64,000 bases of DNA from Hydrogenophaga sp. IBVHS1 (GTDB taxonomy: Bacteria > Pseudomonadota > Gammaproteobacteria > Burkholderiales > Burkholderiaceae_C), in contig NZ_NFUU01000002.1 of assembly GCF_002127265.1 (NCBI RefSeq), positions 124,001 through 188,000 of the forward strand. The letters are read 5' to 3'. Below the pieces are notes generated by a model. The model saw nothing but the letters and a program-made list of their open reading frames with translations. It did no database searches and was not told the origin of the DNA. Each line of letters starts with the position of its first letter. Within the stretch, counting starts at the first letter, position 1. This document shows positions 1 to 9,023 of the stretch, one piece after another. The translations under genes and the position numbers were made by a program.

Positions 1-1
1 T

Positions 2-289
2 GCCGGTGCCCGCAACGTGTCGGCCGATGAAGACGACATGGACGCGCTGCAGACCGAAGATGCCCCTGCAGCACCCGACATGGCCGAAGCCTTCGCCCTG
101 CACGCCGACCTCGGCCGGCTCGACGACTGCCTGGCCCGCCTGGACACGCCCAAGCGCAACTGCGTGCTCTACGCCTACCTCGACGGCTGCACCCACCCCG
201 AAATCGCCGAGCGCCTGGGCGCGCCGCTGGGCTCGGTGAAGGCCTGGATTCGCCGCGGGCTGGCCTCGCTGCGGGAGTGTCTGGCATGA
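2..289 (+). CDS. ECF-type RNA polymerase sigma factor, 3' part only
   Basis: The reading frame is open from the window edge, so the start lies upstream and only about 95 residues are visible. The visible part ends in a typical sigma region 4: a short helix followed by a helix-turn-helix with the pattern HPEIAERLGAPLGSVKAWIRRGL, which in this family contacts the -35 element. Region 2 is not in the window. The gene overlaps the next one through an ATGA junction, and that gene encodes an anti-sigma factor, which supports the ECF assignment. An in-frame GTG at 17 exists but would leave out region 2, so I treat it as internal. The regulon cannot be told from here. Confidence 0.85.
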   Translation, partial: AGARNVSADEDDMDALQTEDAPAAPDMAEAFALHADLGRLDDCLARLDTPKRNCVLYAYLDGCTHPEIAERLGAPLGSVKAWIRRGLASLRECLA

Positions 290-999
290 GCACGCGGGAT
301 CACGACGACATCGACGCGCTGGCCTCGGCGTATGTGCTCGGAACGCTGTCGTCCGCGCGTCGTCGTGAGGTGCAGGATCGTCTGCCGAACGACGCCATGC
401 TGCGCACCGCCGTCGACGCATGGGAAGCCCGCCTGCTGCCGCTCACCGCGCTGGTCGAACCGGTGGAGCCCACGGCCGCGCTGTGGTCGAGAATCGAGCA
501 ATCGCTGCCGCCCGCCGCGTCACGTGCACAGGTTCACACCAGCGCGTGGCAGAACTGGTGGCGCAGCATCAACTTCTGGCGCGCCGTGGCCGCCACTGGC
601 TTTGTGGCCGCTTCCGTGGCGGTGCTGCTGCCGTCCACCGGCTTGTTCGCGCCCGCCGCACCGCAATACATGGTGGTGCTCGTGGCGCCCAACGGCACCG
701 CGCCGGGCTGGGTGGTGCAGACCAGCGGGCGCGACACGCTGCGCCTGGTGCCGCTGGGGACCACGGCCGTGCCCGAGCAGCGATCGCTGCAGTTCTGGAC
801 CAAGGCCGACGACTGGAATGCCCCGGTTTCCCTGGGCCTGGTGCAACCCGGCCAGCCGCTCGAGGTGAAGCTCGACCAGCTGCCGCCACTCGTGCCCAAC
901 CAGTTGTTCGAGATCACCCTGGAGCCTTACGCCGGCTCGCCGACCGGGCGGCCGACCGGGCCCATTCTTTACATCGGGCGTGCGGTCAAGCTGACGTGA
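286..999 (+). CDS. Anti-sigma factor, RskA family
   Basis: A 237-residue membrane anti-sigma factor that should hold the preceding ECF sigma factor inactive. The N-terminal cytoplasmic part (about residues 1-90) is helical and starts with the DIDALASAYVLGTL pattern of the anti-sigma zinc-finger-like fold. One transmembrane segment follows at about 97-116. The C-terminal half matches the periplasmic RskA/anti-sigma-K domain, with repeated short strands and the GxPTGPILYIG end. The ATG at 286 overlaps the sigma stop (ATGA) and has GGGAG upstream, so I prefer it to the GTG at 277. Translational coupling would keep sigma and anti-sigma balanced. The inducing signal is unknown. Confidence 0.85.
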   Translation: MSTRDHDDIDALASAYVLGTLSSARRREVQDRLPNDAMLRTAVDAWEARLLPLTALVEPVEPTAALWSRIEQSLPPAASRAQVHTSAWQNWWRSINFWRAVAATGFVAASVAVLLPSTGLFAPAAPQYMVVLVAPNGTAPGWVVQTSGRDTLRLVPLGTTAVPEQRSLQFWTKADDWNAPVSLGLVQPGQPLEVKLDQLPPLVPNQLFEITLEPYAGSPTGRPTGPILYIGRAVKLT

Positions 1000-1011
1000 G
1001 CCCGGGGGCGC

Positions 1012-2520
1012 TCACTGGAACGCCACCTCCGCAAAACTCCGCAGCTTGCGGCTGTGCAGCTGGTCGGTGCCGCCTTCGCGCAGGATGTCGATGGCGCGGA
1101 TGCCGATGCGCAGGTGCTGGTCGACCCGTTCGCGGTAGAAGTGGTTGGCCATGCCGGGCAGCTTGATCTCGCCGTGAAGGGGTTTGTCGCTCACGCAGAG
1201 CAGGGTGCCGTAGGGCACGCGGAAGCGGAAGCCATTGGCCGCGATGGTGGCGCTTTCCATGTCGAGCGCCACGGCGCGCGATTGCGAGAAGCGGCGCTGG
1301 GGCATGTTGTCGGGCAGCAGTTCCCAGTTGCGGTTGTCGGTGCTGGCCACGGTGCCGGTGCGCATGATGCGCTTGAGCTCGGCCGGCGGCACGCCCGTCA
1401 CGTCGGCCACGGCGCCTTCCAGTGCGAGCTGGATCTCGGCCAGTGCGGGGATTGGCACCCACAGCGGCAGCTCTTCGTCGAGCACGTGGTCTTCGCGCAC
1501 ATAGGCGTGGGCCAGCACGTAGTCGCCCAGCTGCTGCGCGGTGCGCAGGCCGGCGCAGTGGCCAAGCATGAGCCAGGCGTGCGGGCGCAGCACGGCAATG
1601 TGGTCGGTGATGGTCTTGGCGTTGGCCGGGCCCACGCCGATGTTGACCATGGTGATGCCGCTGCGGTCGGCGCGCATGAGGTGGTAGGCGGGCATCTGAG
1701 GCAGGCGCGGAGGCGCATGGCCCAGGGCGTCGATGGGTTCGGCGGCGAGGCCTGTGCGGCGCATCACCACGTTGCCGGGCTCCACGAAGGCGATGTACTC
1801 GCTGTCGGGGTTGGCCATTTCCGCGTGGCCGAGCTTGATGAATTCGTCGATGTAGAACTGGTAGTTCGTGAACAGGACGAAGTTCTGGAACCACTCGGGC
1901 GCCGTGCCGGTGTAGTGGCGCAGGCGCTGCAGCGAGTAGTCGACGCGCGGGGCGGTGAACAGCGACAGCGGGTGTGCTTCCCCGGCCTTGGGCGCGTGCG
2001 TGCCGTTGGCAATGCCGTCGTCCATGGCGGTGAGGTCGGGCAGGTCGAACACATCGCGCATGAGGGCGCGGCGCGCCACATCCATGGCGCCTTCCACGTG
2101 GTCGTGTTCGGCAAACGAGAAGTGGATGGGGATGGGCTGGGTGCTGGTGCCCACCTCCAGCTCGCCACCGTGGTTGGCCAGCAGCAGGCTGAACTGCTGC
2201 AGGTAGTAGTCGTCGTACAGATCCGGGCGGGTGAGCGTGGTCTCGAAGCGGCCCGGGCCGGCCACGAAGCCGTAGCTCAGTTTCTTGATGGCGGGGCTGT
2301 CGGGGGCGGCGCCGCGCCGTGTGTTGCTGTGGGTGTGCAGCCGCACATACGGGTAGCAGGCGCGCACATGGGTGCTGGAGAAATCGCCGCCGGCCACGTA
2401 GTCGCGCATGGCCTGGCGCAAAAACTCGACGTTGTCCTGGTAAATCCGCTGGACCTGGGCCAGGGCCTGGGCGGGATCGGTGAAGACGAGGGGGGCGGTA
2501 AAGTCGGGCGTCTTGTGCAT
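1012..2520 (-). CDS. amn: AMP nucleosidase
   Basis: A cytoplasmic enzyme hydrolysing AMP to adenine and ribose 5-phosphate, in purine salvage and adenylate balance. The 502-residue product is close to the E. coli Amn length of 484. The C-terminal half carries the nucleoside-phosphorylase-like catalytic domain with the NIGVGPANAKTITDHIAVL and LMLGHCAGLR blocks I recognise from Amn. The N-terminal half matches the Amn-specific regulatory domain. I chose the ATG at 2520 because the extra 13 residues from 2559 look like untranslated leader. The gene is divergent from the MgtC-like gene with only 53 bases between starts, so both promoters must lie in that short gap or overlap the coding ends. Confidence 0.92.
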   Translation of the reverse strand: MHKTPDFTAPLVFTDPAQALAQVQRIYQDNVEFLRQAMRDYVAGGDFSSTHVRACYPYVRLHTHSNTRRGAAPDSPAIKKLSYGFVAGPGRFETTLTRPDLYDDYYLQQFSLLLANHGGELEVGTSTQPIPIHFSFAEHDHVEGAMDVARRALMRDVFDLPDLTAMDDGIANGTHAPKAGEAHPLSLFTAPRVDYSLQRLRHYTGTAPEWFQNFVLFTNYQFYIDEFIKLGHAEMANPDSEYIAFVEPGNVVMRRTGLAAEPIDALGHAPPRLPQMPAYHLMRADRSGITMVNIGVGPANAKTITDHIAVLRPHAWLMLGHCAGLRTAQQLGDYVLAHAYVREDHVLDEELPLWVPIPALAEIQLALEGAVADVTGVPPAELKRIMRTGTVASTDNRNWELLPDNMPQRRFSQSRAVALDMESATIAANGFRFRVPYGTLLCVSDKPLHGEIKLPGMANHFYRERVDQHLRIGIRAIDILREGGTDQLHSRKLRSFAEVAFQ

Positions 2521-2573
2521 GGCGCTATTGTCACCTTGTGGTGTGACGCCTGCATCCACCCGCCCCGATCCGA

Positions 2574-3854
2574 ATGCCCGAATTCACCACCCCCACGCTG
2601 ATCTCGGCCGCCACCACGCTGGCGGCGGCATTGGGCTGCGGGTTGTTGATCGGCGTGGAGCGCGAGCGCCGCAAGGGCGAAGGCCCAGGCCGCGCTCTGG
2701 CGGGGCTGCGCAGTTTTGCGCTGGTCTGCGTCACTGGCGCTGCCGCAGCGCTCACCCGGATCGATGGCCTGGTGGTGGCGGGCGCGGTGTTCGTGGCGGC
2801 GCTGGGTGTGGCGGCCTACTGGCGCGATCGCTCGGACGACCCTGGCATCACCACCGAGGTGGCGCTGCTGCTCACTTACCTGATCGGTGTGCTCTGCACC
2901 TGGAGCCTGCCGCTGGCTGCCGCGCTGGCCGCCGGGCTCACGGCCGTGCTGGCCGGGCGCGAGCGCATGCACCGTTTCGTGAGCCAATGGCTCAGGCCGG
3001 CGGAAGTGCGCGATGGCATCGTGCTGGCCGCGCTGGTGCTGCTGGCCTTGCCGCTCATGCCGGACCGCCCGCTGTGGGGGCCGGTGCTCAACCCGCACGT
3101 GATGGTGCAACTGCTGGCCTTGTTGCTGGCGGTGCAGTCGCTCGCACACCTGGGCCGGCGCTTGCTGCAGGCGCGCCATGCGGTGGCGTTGTCCTCGCTC
3201 GCCTCGGGCTTCGTGTCCAGCACGGCCACCATCGCCACGCTGGGGCTGGCGGTGCGCGAAGGCCGCTCGGGTGCGCGGCTGATGGCGGGAGGCGGCCTGC
3301 TGTCCTGCGTGTCCACCCAGATGCAATTGCTGTTGGTGGCCGCTGCCGTGCAGCCCGCCTGGCTCTCGCTGCTGTGGATGCCCGCGCTGGCGGGCGCTGC
3401 GCTGGCCGCGCTCTGGGGCGCCTGGCTGGTGCGAGGCGCGCCCGCCGACGGCGAACTCGGCGCCGTGTCGACACCGCGCGTGGAAGGCATGCCGGGTGCT
3501 GGCGATGAACGCATGTTCAGCCTGAAAGGGGCGGCGGCTGTGGCTGCGTTGCTCACCGGCATTCAGGTGCTGGTGCATGCCATGGAACTTTGGCTGGGCG
3601 CGGCTGGGTTGCTGGCGGGCACCTTGATGGGTGCGCTTGCCGATCTGCATGCCGCACTGGCGGCGGTGTTCGCGTCGAGCGCCCCAGGCAGTGGGGCCGA
3701 GCTGGCGGTGATGCTGGCGCTGGCGGTACACGCGTTCAGCAAGAGCGTCACGGCAGGGCTGGTGGGTGGCGCGCGGTATCTGGCCTGGCTGGCGCCGGGA
3801 TTGTGGGCGCACACCTTGCTGGGTGTGGCGCTGATTGCGCTGATCAGGACTTGA
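2574..3854 (+). CDS. MgtC/SapB family membrane protein with DUF4010 domain
   Basis: A polytopic inner-membrane protein of 426 residues. The N-terminal third has the MgtC/SapB signature: a membrane segment, then GCGLLIGVERERRK, then a conserved LAGLRSFAL block. The C-terminal two thirds is a string of hydrophobic helices of the DUF4010 type. MgtC-family proteins are linked to magnesium limitation or F1Fo-ATPase control in some pathogens, but the function of the long DUF4010 fusions is not established, so none is claimed. It converges on gor and overlaps its 3' end by 11 bases. No leader or riboswitch fits into the short upstream gap. Confidence 0.85.
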   Translation: MPEFTTPTLISAATTLAAALGCGLLIGVERERRKGEGPGRALAGLRSFALVCVTGAAAALTRIDGLVVAGAVFVAALGVAAYWRDRSDDPGITTEVALLLTYLIGVLCTWSLPLAAALAAGLTAVLAGRERMHRFVSQWLRPAEVRDGIVLAALVLLALPLMPDRPLWGPVLNPHVMVQLLALLLAVQSLAHLGRRLLQARHAVALSSLASGFVSSTATIATLGLAVREGRSGARLMAGGGLLSCVSTQMQLLLVAAAVQPAWLSLLWMPALAGAALAALWGAWLVRGAPADGELGAVSTPRVEGMPGAGDERMFSLKGAAAVAALLTGIQVLVHAMELWLGAAGLLAGTLMGALADLHAALAAVFASSAPGSGAELAVMLALAVHAFSKSVTAGLVGGARYLAWLAPGLWAHTLLGVALIALIRT

Positions 3855-5331
3855 CGGGTTCGCGCATCGTGACGAATTCTTCTGCCGCCGTCGGGTGGAT
3901 GCCGATGGTGCTGTCGAACACCGCCTTGGTGGCGCCGGCCTTCATGGCCACGGCAAAGCCCTGCACGATCTCGCCAGCTTCGGCGCCCACCATGTGCAGG
4001 CCCACCACGCGGTCGCTCTTCGTGTCCACCACCAGCTTCATCAGCGTGCGTTCGGTGCTGCCCGAGAGGGTGTGCTTGAGCGCCTTGAACTCGCTGCGAA
4101 AAATCGTCACGTCGCCGAATTTCTCGCGTGCCTGCGCTTCGCTGTAGCCCACGGTGCCGATGCTGGGGTGCGTGAACACGGCGGTGGGCACGAACTCGTA
4201 GCCCATGCTGCGCGGCGCCTTGCCGGCGGCCGGGCCAAAGAGCTGGTCCACCACCACCATCGCTTCGCCCAGGGCCACCGGCGTGAGCTGCAGCCGGTTG
4301 GTCACGTCGCCCAGCGCGAAGATGGAAGGCACGTTGGTCTGGTAGTGCTCGTTGACAATGACCTCGCCCCTGGCACCCAGGGCCACGCCCACGGTTTCCA
4401 GCCCCATGTCGGCCACGTTCGGCACGCGGCCCGTGGCGTACAGCACCGCGTCGGCCATCACCAGGGCGCCACCCTCGCACTCCACGCGCAGGCCGGCGTC
4501 GGTCTGGCGGACGTCCACCACGCCGGCATTCAGGTGCAGGTCCACGCCTGCCTTGACCATCTCGGCCGAGACGAAATGGCGAATCTCGTCGTCGAAGCCG
4601 CGCAGGATCTGCTCGCCCCGGTAGAGCTGCGTGACCTTCGACCCCAGGCCGTTGAAGATGGAGGCGAACTCGCTGGCAATGTAGCCGCCACCCACCACCA
4701 CCAGCCGCTGCGGGAAGGGTTCCAGGTCGAACACTTCGTTGGACGTGATGACGTGCTCGCGTCCAACGAAGTGCGGCACGTGTGGCGTGCCGCCGGTCGC
4801 GATCAGGATGTGTTTTGCGGTGAACTCCTGGTGCCCGGGCGAGCCATCGGCATTCAGCGTGGACAGCGCAACGCGGTTCGCACCGGTCACGCGCGCAAAA
4901 GCCTCGAACACCGTTACGCCCGAGCCGCGCAGCAGGTTGCCGTAAACCCCGTTCAGGCGGCTGATCTCCCGTGCCCGGTTGGCTTTGAGCGTGGCCCAGT
5001 TGAACGTGGGGCGCCAAGGCTTCTCCGCCGGGCCGCCCCAAGGAGAAGCAGCCCCCTCGGGGGGCAGCGAACCACGCGAAGCGGGGAGCGTGGGGGCATT
5101 GAACTCCCATCCGAAGCCCTGCGATTCCTCGAAGGCCTCGCCATAGTGCGCGGCGTAGCTGTAGAGCTTCTTCGGAATGCAGCCAACGTTCACGCAGGTG
5201 CCACCCAGTCCATCGTTGCCCAGCACCTCGGCCAGCCCCACCCGGGCGCCGCGCTGGGCGGCCATGCGCGCCGCGCGTACGCCACCACTGCCGCCACCGA
5301 TGACGAAGAGGTCGAAGTCGAATGAAGTCAT
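3844..5331 (-). CDS. gor: Glutathione-disulfide reductase
   Basis: An FAD- and NADPH-dependent cytoplasmic enzyme that reduces glutathione disulfide. The protein (495 residues from the ATG at 5331) opens with the FAD motif VIGGGSGGVRAARMA, followed by the redox-active disulfide in GGTCVNVGCIPKK. A second nucleotide-binding motif (VVGGGYIASE) and the C-terminal dimer interface HPTAAEEFVTMR follow. Residues about 79-108 are foreign to the family: they read APTLPASRGSLPPEG and then SPWGGPAEKPWRP, and they are the translation of a dispersed palindromic repeat (5008-5097) inserted in frame between the usual GWEF and TFNWATL blocks. This makes the protein about 30 residues longer than expected. The active-site residues are intact, so it is probably functional. 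Confidence 0.93.
   Translation of the reverse strand: MTSFDFDLFVIGGGSGGVRAARMAAQRGARVGLAEVLGNDGLGGTCVNVGCIPKKLYSYAAHYGEAFEESQGFGWEFNAPTLPASRGSLPPEGAASPWGGPAEKPWRPTFNWATLKANRAREISRLNGVYGNLLRGSGVTVFEAFARVTGANRVALSTLNADGSPGHQEFTAKHILIATGGTPHVPHFVGREHVITSNEVFDLEPFPQRLVVVGGGYIASEFASIFNGLGSKVTQLYRGEQILRGFDDEIRHFVSAEMVKAGVDLHLNAGVVDVRQTDAGLRVECEGGALVMADAVLYATGRVPNVADMGLETVGVALGARGEVIVNEHYQTNVPSIFALGDVTNRLQLTPVALGEAMVVVDQLFGPAAGKAPRSMGYEFVPTAVFTHPSIGTVGYSEAQAREKFGDVTIFRSEFKALKHTLSGSTERTLMKLVVDTKSDRVVGLHMVGAEAGEIVQGFAVAMKAGATKAVFDSTIGIHPTAAEEFVTMREPVKS
5008..5097 (-). repeat. Dispersed GC-rich repeat (family 1, copy A) inside gor
   Basis: Read on the minus strand this copy begins CCCCCACGCTCCCCGCTTCG, passes through a C-run/G-run palindrome (GCCCCCCGAGGGGGC) and ends near CTTGGGGCGGCCCGGCGG. 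The same order of blocks occurs at about 24165-24250 and 40955-41031, which lie between genes, and in weaker form near 51387-51460. Here the element sits inside gor and keeps the reading frame. Boundaries are judged by eye from the other copies and from where the glutathione reductase alignment resumes. Confidence 0.85.
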
Positions 5332-5400
5332 GCGGAACTGTCCTGATGTGGAGCGACGATGGTAGGCCTGTGCGAATGCCACTGCCGGCACGGGTTCAAT

Positions 5401-6252
5401 TCAATAGGTGTACACGCCCCGCCCGGTCTTGCGGCCCAGCCAGCCGGCCGCCACCATCTCCTTCAACAGTGGGGCGGGGCGGTATTTGCTGTCGTTGAAC
5501 TCGGCGATGTAGACGTTCATCACCGCCAGACAGACATCGAGGCCGATCATGTCGGCCAGCGCCAGTGGCCCGATGGGCTGGTTGGTCCCGAGCTTCATGC
5601 CGGCGTCGATGTCCTCGGCGCTGGCGATGCCTTCGGCCAGCACGAAGAAGGCCTCGTTGATCATGGGAACGAGGATGCGGTTGACCACGAATCCCGGCGC
5701 GTTTTTCACCGTGATGGGCGACTTGCCCAGCGCCTCGGCCAGCGCCTTCACCGCATCGTGCGTGGCGTCGCTGGTCTGCAGGCCACGGATGATCTCCACC
5801 AGCGCCATCATCGGCACCGGGTTGAAGAAATGCATGCCAATGAAGCGGTCGGGCCGCTGCGTGGCGGCGGCCAGCTTGGTGATGCTGATCGAGCTCGTGT
5901 TGGTGGCCACGATCACGTCGGGTGCGAGCAGGGTGTCGAGCTGCTGCAGGATCTTGACCTTCAGGCCTTCGTTTTCCGTCGCCGCCTCAATGACGAGTTG
6001 CGCGCCCTTGAGGTCTTCATAGTTCGTCGAACCCTGAATCAGCGCGAGCGCGTTGTCCTTGTCGGCGGCGCTGATCTTCTCTTTCTTGATCAGCCGGTCG
6101 AGGCTGCCGGCCACCGTGGCCAGGCCCTTGTCGACCGCGGCCTGTGCGATGTCGACCATGACCACGCGGATGCCGCGGGTGGCGCAGGCCTGCGCGATGC
6201 CGTTGCCCATGGTGCCCGAGCCGATGATGCCGACGGTCTGGATCGTGTTCAT
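5401..6252 (-). CDS. 3-hydroxybutyryl-CoA dehydrogenase
   Basis: A 283-residue NAD(P)-dependent dehydrogenase interconverting acetoacetyl-CoA and 3-hydroxybutyryl-CoA, in butanoate, PHB or fatty acid metabolism. It starts with the Rossmann motif VGIIGSGTMGNGIAQ. The 3HCDH signature MHFFNPVPMMALVEI carries the catalytic His, and NAPGFVVNRILVPM follows in the C-terminal domain. Length and layout fit the PaaH/Hbd class. The ATG at 6252 has AGGAG nine bases upstream; the TTG at 6261 would sit directly against that site, so I reject it. The gene stands between gor and a divergent GMC oxidoreductase and is probably transcribed alone. Confidence 0.92.
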   Translation of the reverse strand: MNTIQTVGIIGSGTMGNGIAQACATRGIRVVMVDIAQAAVDKGLATVAGSLDRLIKKEKISAADKDNALALIQGSTNYEDLKGAQLVIEAATENEGLKVKILQQLDTLLAPDVIVATNTSSISITKLAAATQRPDRFIGMHFFNPVPMMALVEIIRGLQTSDATHDAVKALAEALGKSPITVKNAPGFVVNRILVPMINEAFFVLAEGIASAEDIDAGMKLGTNQPIGPLALADMIGLDVCLAVMNVYIAEFNDSKYRPAPLLKEMVAAGWLGRKTGRGVYTY

Positions 6253-6419
6253 GAATGCCAACTCCTGAAAAATGAATGCGGTGGTTTGTGGGGTTTTCCC
6301 GGCGTCGCGGTGGCGTCTTTCCTAGGCGGCAGTGCCTACTGGTGACGGGGCGCCTGTGCTAACTTGCCTCACGGATTGTCGCGCACCGGCTTCGGCGCGC
6401 GGCCCACACGGAGACACCC

Positions 6420-8147
6420 ATGTTTGACTACATCATCGTTGGCGGCGGATCGGCCGGCTGCGTGCTGGCCTCCCGCCTGAGCGAAGACCCGGCGGTTCGC
6501 GTCGCCCTCATCGAAGCCGGTCCGAGCGACCGCAGCGTGCTGATTCACTGCCCCGCCGGCCTGGCCGCCATGGCGCGGTTCGAGCTCAACGGCTGGGGTT
6601 ATGGCACCGTGCCGCAACCCGGCCTGAATGGCCGGCGTGGCTACCAGCCGCGCGGCAAGGTGCTGGGCGGATCCAGCTCCATCAACGCCATGATCTACGC
6701 GCGCGGCCACACCAGCGACTACGACAGCTGGGCCGCGCAAGGCAACCCAGGCTGGTCGTTTGCGGACGTGCTGCCGTACTTCAAGCGCGCCGAGCACAAC
6801 GAGCGCGGTGCCGACGCGCTGCACGGCCAGGGCGGACCACTCAACGTGATGGATCTGCGAAGTCCCAATGCCTTCCTGCCCTCGTTCGTCGAGGCGGGCG
6901 TGCAGGCGGGCTACCCGCACAACCGCGACTTCAACGGCCCCGAGCAAGAGGGTGTGGGGGTCTATCAGGTCACGCACAAGAACGGTGAGCGCTGCAGCGC
7001 TGCCAAGGCCTACCTCACCCCGCACCTGGAGCGCACCAACCTGCAGGTGATCACCAACGCGCTCACCACCCGGGTGGTGATGGATGAAGAGGAAACCCCA
7101 CCGCGTGCGGTGGGCGTGGAGTACCGGGGCAACGGCGGGCGCGGCCCCCTTCAGATCTTGCGGTTGCGCGAGGGCGGCGAAGTGGTTTTGAGCGCTGGCG
7201 CCTTCGGCTCGCCCCAGTTGCTCATGCTCTCGGGCATCGGCCCTGCCGATCACCTGGCAGAGCATGGCATTCGCTGTGTGCACGAGCTGCCAGGCGTGGG
7301 CCAGAACCTGCACGACCATGTGGACGTGGTGCTGGTGGTCAATGCGCCGCAGGTGAAAGACCTGTTCGGCCTGTCGTTCGGTGGGGTGGCGCGCATGCTG
7401 CGCGGCATCTTTGAATGGCGGCGCCAGCGCAGCGGCATGCTCACCACCAACTTCGCAGAGGCTGGTGGGTTCATCAAGAGTTCACCGGACGAACCCATTC
7501 CCGACCTGCAACTGCACTTCGTCGTGGGCAAGCTGGTGGACCATGGCCGCAAGACCGTTTTCGGGCACGGCTACTCCTGCCATGTGTGCCTGCTTCGCCC
7601 GAAAAGCCGGGGCGCGCTGCGCCTCTCCAGCGCCGATCCTCAAGCCTCACCGCTCATCGATCCGGCCTTCCTGAAGGACCCGGACGACATGGCGCGCCTC
7701 CTGCGCGGTTTCAAGCTCATGCGCAACCTGCTCCAGCAACCCGCGCTCACGCGCCACGGCGGCACGGAGTCGGCTTCGTCGGCACAGGCGCAGAGCGATG
7801 CACAGATCGAGCAGTTCATCCGCAACCACGCCGACACCATCTACCACCCGGTGGGCACCTGTCGCATGGGGCCGGGGCCGATGGATGTGGTCGATGCGCA
7901 GCTGCGCGTGCACGGCGTGGCCGGGCTGCGGGTAGTGGACGCGTCGGTGATGCCCACAGTGGTGGGAGGCAACACCAATGCACCCGTGATCATGATGGCC
8001 GAGAAGGCCGTGGACATGATCAGGGGGCGGTCACTTTTTCCTCATGAGGGTCGACTTGCCGAACAGGCTCTCGATCAGGTCGACGGCCAGTTCGGCGGTG
8101 CGGTTGCGCACGTCCAGCGCGGGGTTGAGCTCCATCACGTCCAGTGA
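6420..8147 (+). CDS. GMC family oxidoreductase (choline dehydrogenase-like)
   Basis: An FAD enzyme of the glucose-methanol-choline family, oxidising an alcohol that the sequence does not identify. It shows the N-terminal dinucleotide motif [22 protein letters not shown] signature 1 around [18 protein letters not shown], signature 2 around [16 protein letters not shown], and the C-terminal catalytic HPVGTCRMG and GGNTNAP blocks. The family normally ends just after the [11 protein letters not shown] block at about 8030. Here some 40 residues follow that are antisense to arginase. One extra G in the GGGGG run at 8022-8026 would end the protein at 8047 as RGAVTFSS, so a frameshift or sequence error is possible. 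The gene would otherwise be an ordinary, complete one. Confidence 0.87.
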   Translation: MFDYIIVGGGSAGCVLASRLSEDPAVRVALIEAGPSDRSVLIHCPAGLAAMARFELNGWGYGTVPQPGLNGRRGYQPRGKVLGGSSSINAMIYARGHTSDYDSWAAQGNPGWSFADVLPYFKRAEHNERGADALHGQGGPLNVMDLRSPNAFLPSFVEAGVQAGYPHNRDFNGPEQEGVGVYQVTHKNGERCSAAKAYLTPHLERTNLQVITNALTTRVVMDEEETPPRAVGVEYRGNGGRGPLQILRLREGGEVVLSAGAFGSPQLLMLSGIGPADHLAEHGIRCVHELPGVGQNLHDHVDVVLVVNAPQVKDLFGLSFGGVARMLRGIFEWRRQRSGMLTTNFAEAGGFIKSSPDEPIPDLQLHFVVGKLVDHGRKTVFGHGYSCHVCLLRPKSRGALRLSSADPQASPLIDPAFLKDPDDMARLLRGFKLMRNLLQQPALTRHGGTESASSAQAQSDAQIEQFIRNHADTIYHPVGTCRMGPGPMDVVDAQLRVHGVAGLRVVDASVMPTVVGGNTNAPVIMMAEKAVDMIRGRSLFPHEGRLAEQALDQVDGQFGGAVAHVQRGVELHHVQ

Positions 8148-8948
8148 GGCCAGGCGCCCGGTGTCGGCGATCATTTCCATGCACAGCTGCGCTTCCCGGT
8201 AGGTAGGCCCGCCAAGCACCGTGGTGCCCACGCCGGGTGCAATCTCGGGATCGAGAAAATCCACATCAAAACTCACGTGCAGGTGGGTGTTCTCGTCCAC
8301 ATCCTTGAGCGCCTGCTGCATCGTGTGGCGCATGCCCATCTCGTCGATGTAGCGCATGTCAAACACCTCCAGGCCGGCCTGGTGCACCAGGCGCTTCTCG
8401 CCCGCATCCACGCTGCGGATGCCGATCTGCCGCACCTGGCTGGCCTCGATGGCGGGCGTGTGGCCGCCGATGCCGGTGAGGCGCGCCGGGCCGTAGCCGC
8501 ACAGCAACGCCACTGGCATGCCGTGGATGTTGCCGCTGGGCGTGAGGTCGGCGGTGTTGAAATCGGCGTGGGCATCGAGCCAGAGCACGCGCAGTTTTTT
8601 GCCCGATGCGCGGCAGTGGCGCGCCACGGCGCTGATAGAACCCAGCCCCAGGCAGTGGTCGCCGCCCAGCACGATCGGCAGACGCCCCAGCGCCAGTTCG
8701 GCGTGCACCGCCTCGTGCAGGCGCTCATTCCACACGACCACTTCTTCGAGGTGCCGGTAGCCTGAGGTGGGTGGCAGCCACGGGTTGGAAGGCCCGGCCA
8801 GGTTGCCGCGGTCGATCACGCGCAATCCCTGGCCCTCGAGCACGGTGGCCAGGTTGGCCACGCGCAAGGCTTCTGGCCCCATGGAAGCGCCACGCGCGCC
8901 GGCGCCGATGTCGGTGGGCACGCCGATGAGGCTGATGTCTTGTTGCAT
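8031..8948 (-). CDS. rocF: Arginase (ureohydrolase family)
   Basis: A Mn-dependent cytoplasmic enzyme hydrolysing arginine to ornithine and urea. The 305-residue length is typical. The metal ligands are visible in the three family blocks: [31 protein letters not shown] and [10 protein letters not shown]. The N-terminal [22 protein letters not shown] block is characteristic of arginase and separates it from agmatinase. I start at the ATG at 8948; the open frame continues upstream to 9719 but that part has no homology-like character. The 3' end overlaps the end of the GMC oxidoreductase on the other strand. The gene is divergent from the next one with a 75-base gap. Confidence 0.92.
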   Translation of the reverse strand: MQQDISLIGVPTDIGAGARGASMGPEALRVANLATVLEGQGLRVIDRGNLAGPSNPWLPPTSGYRHLEEVVVWNERLHEAVHAELALGRLPIVLGGDHCLGLGSISAVARHCRASGKKLRVLWLDAHADFNTADLTPSGNIHGMPVALLCGYGPARLTGIGGHTPAIEASQVRQIGIRSVDAGEKRLVHQAGLEVFDMRYIDEMGMRHTMQQALKDVDENTHLHVSFDVDFLDPEIAPGVGTTVLGGPTYREAQLCMEMIADTGRLASLDVMELNPALDVRNRTAELAVDLIESLFGKSTLMRKK

Positions 8949-9023
8949 GGCGACATTGTGGTGGAACTCGACGCCGTTGCGGCGTGGACGACAATTCCTC
9001 ACCCTTGGCTGTGCAAATTCCTC

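Noticed and set aside
6369..7319. A 316-codon minus-strand open frame over the GMC gene
   Set aside because: The plus strand has complete GMC motifs; the minus-strand product shows no family.
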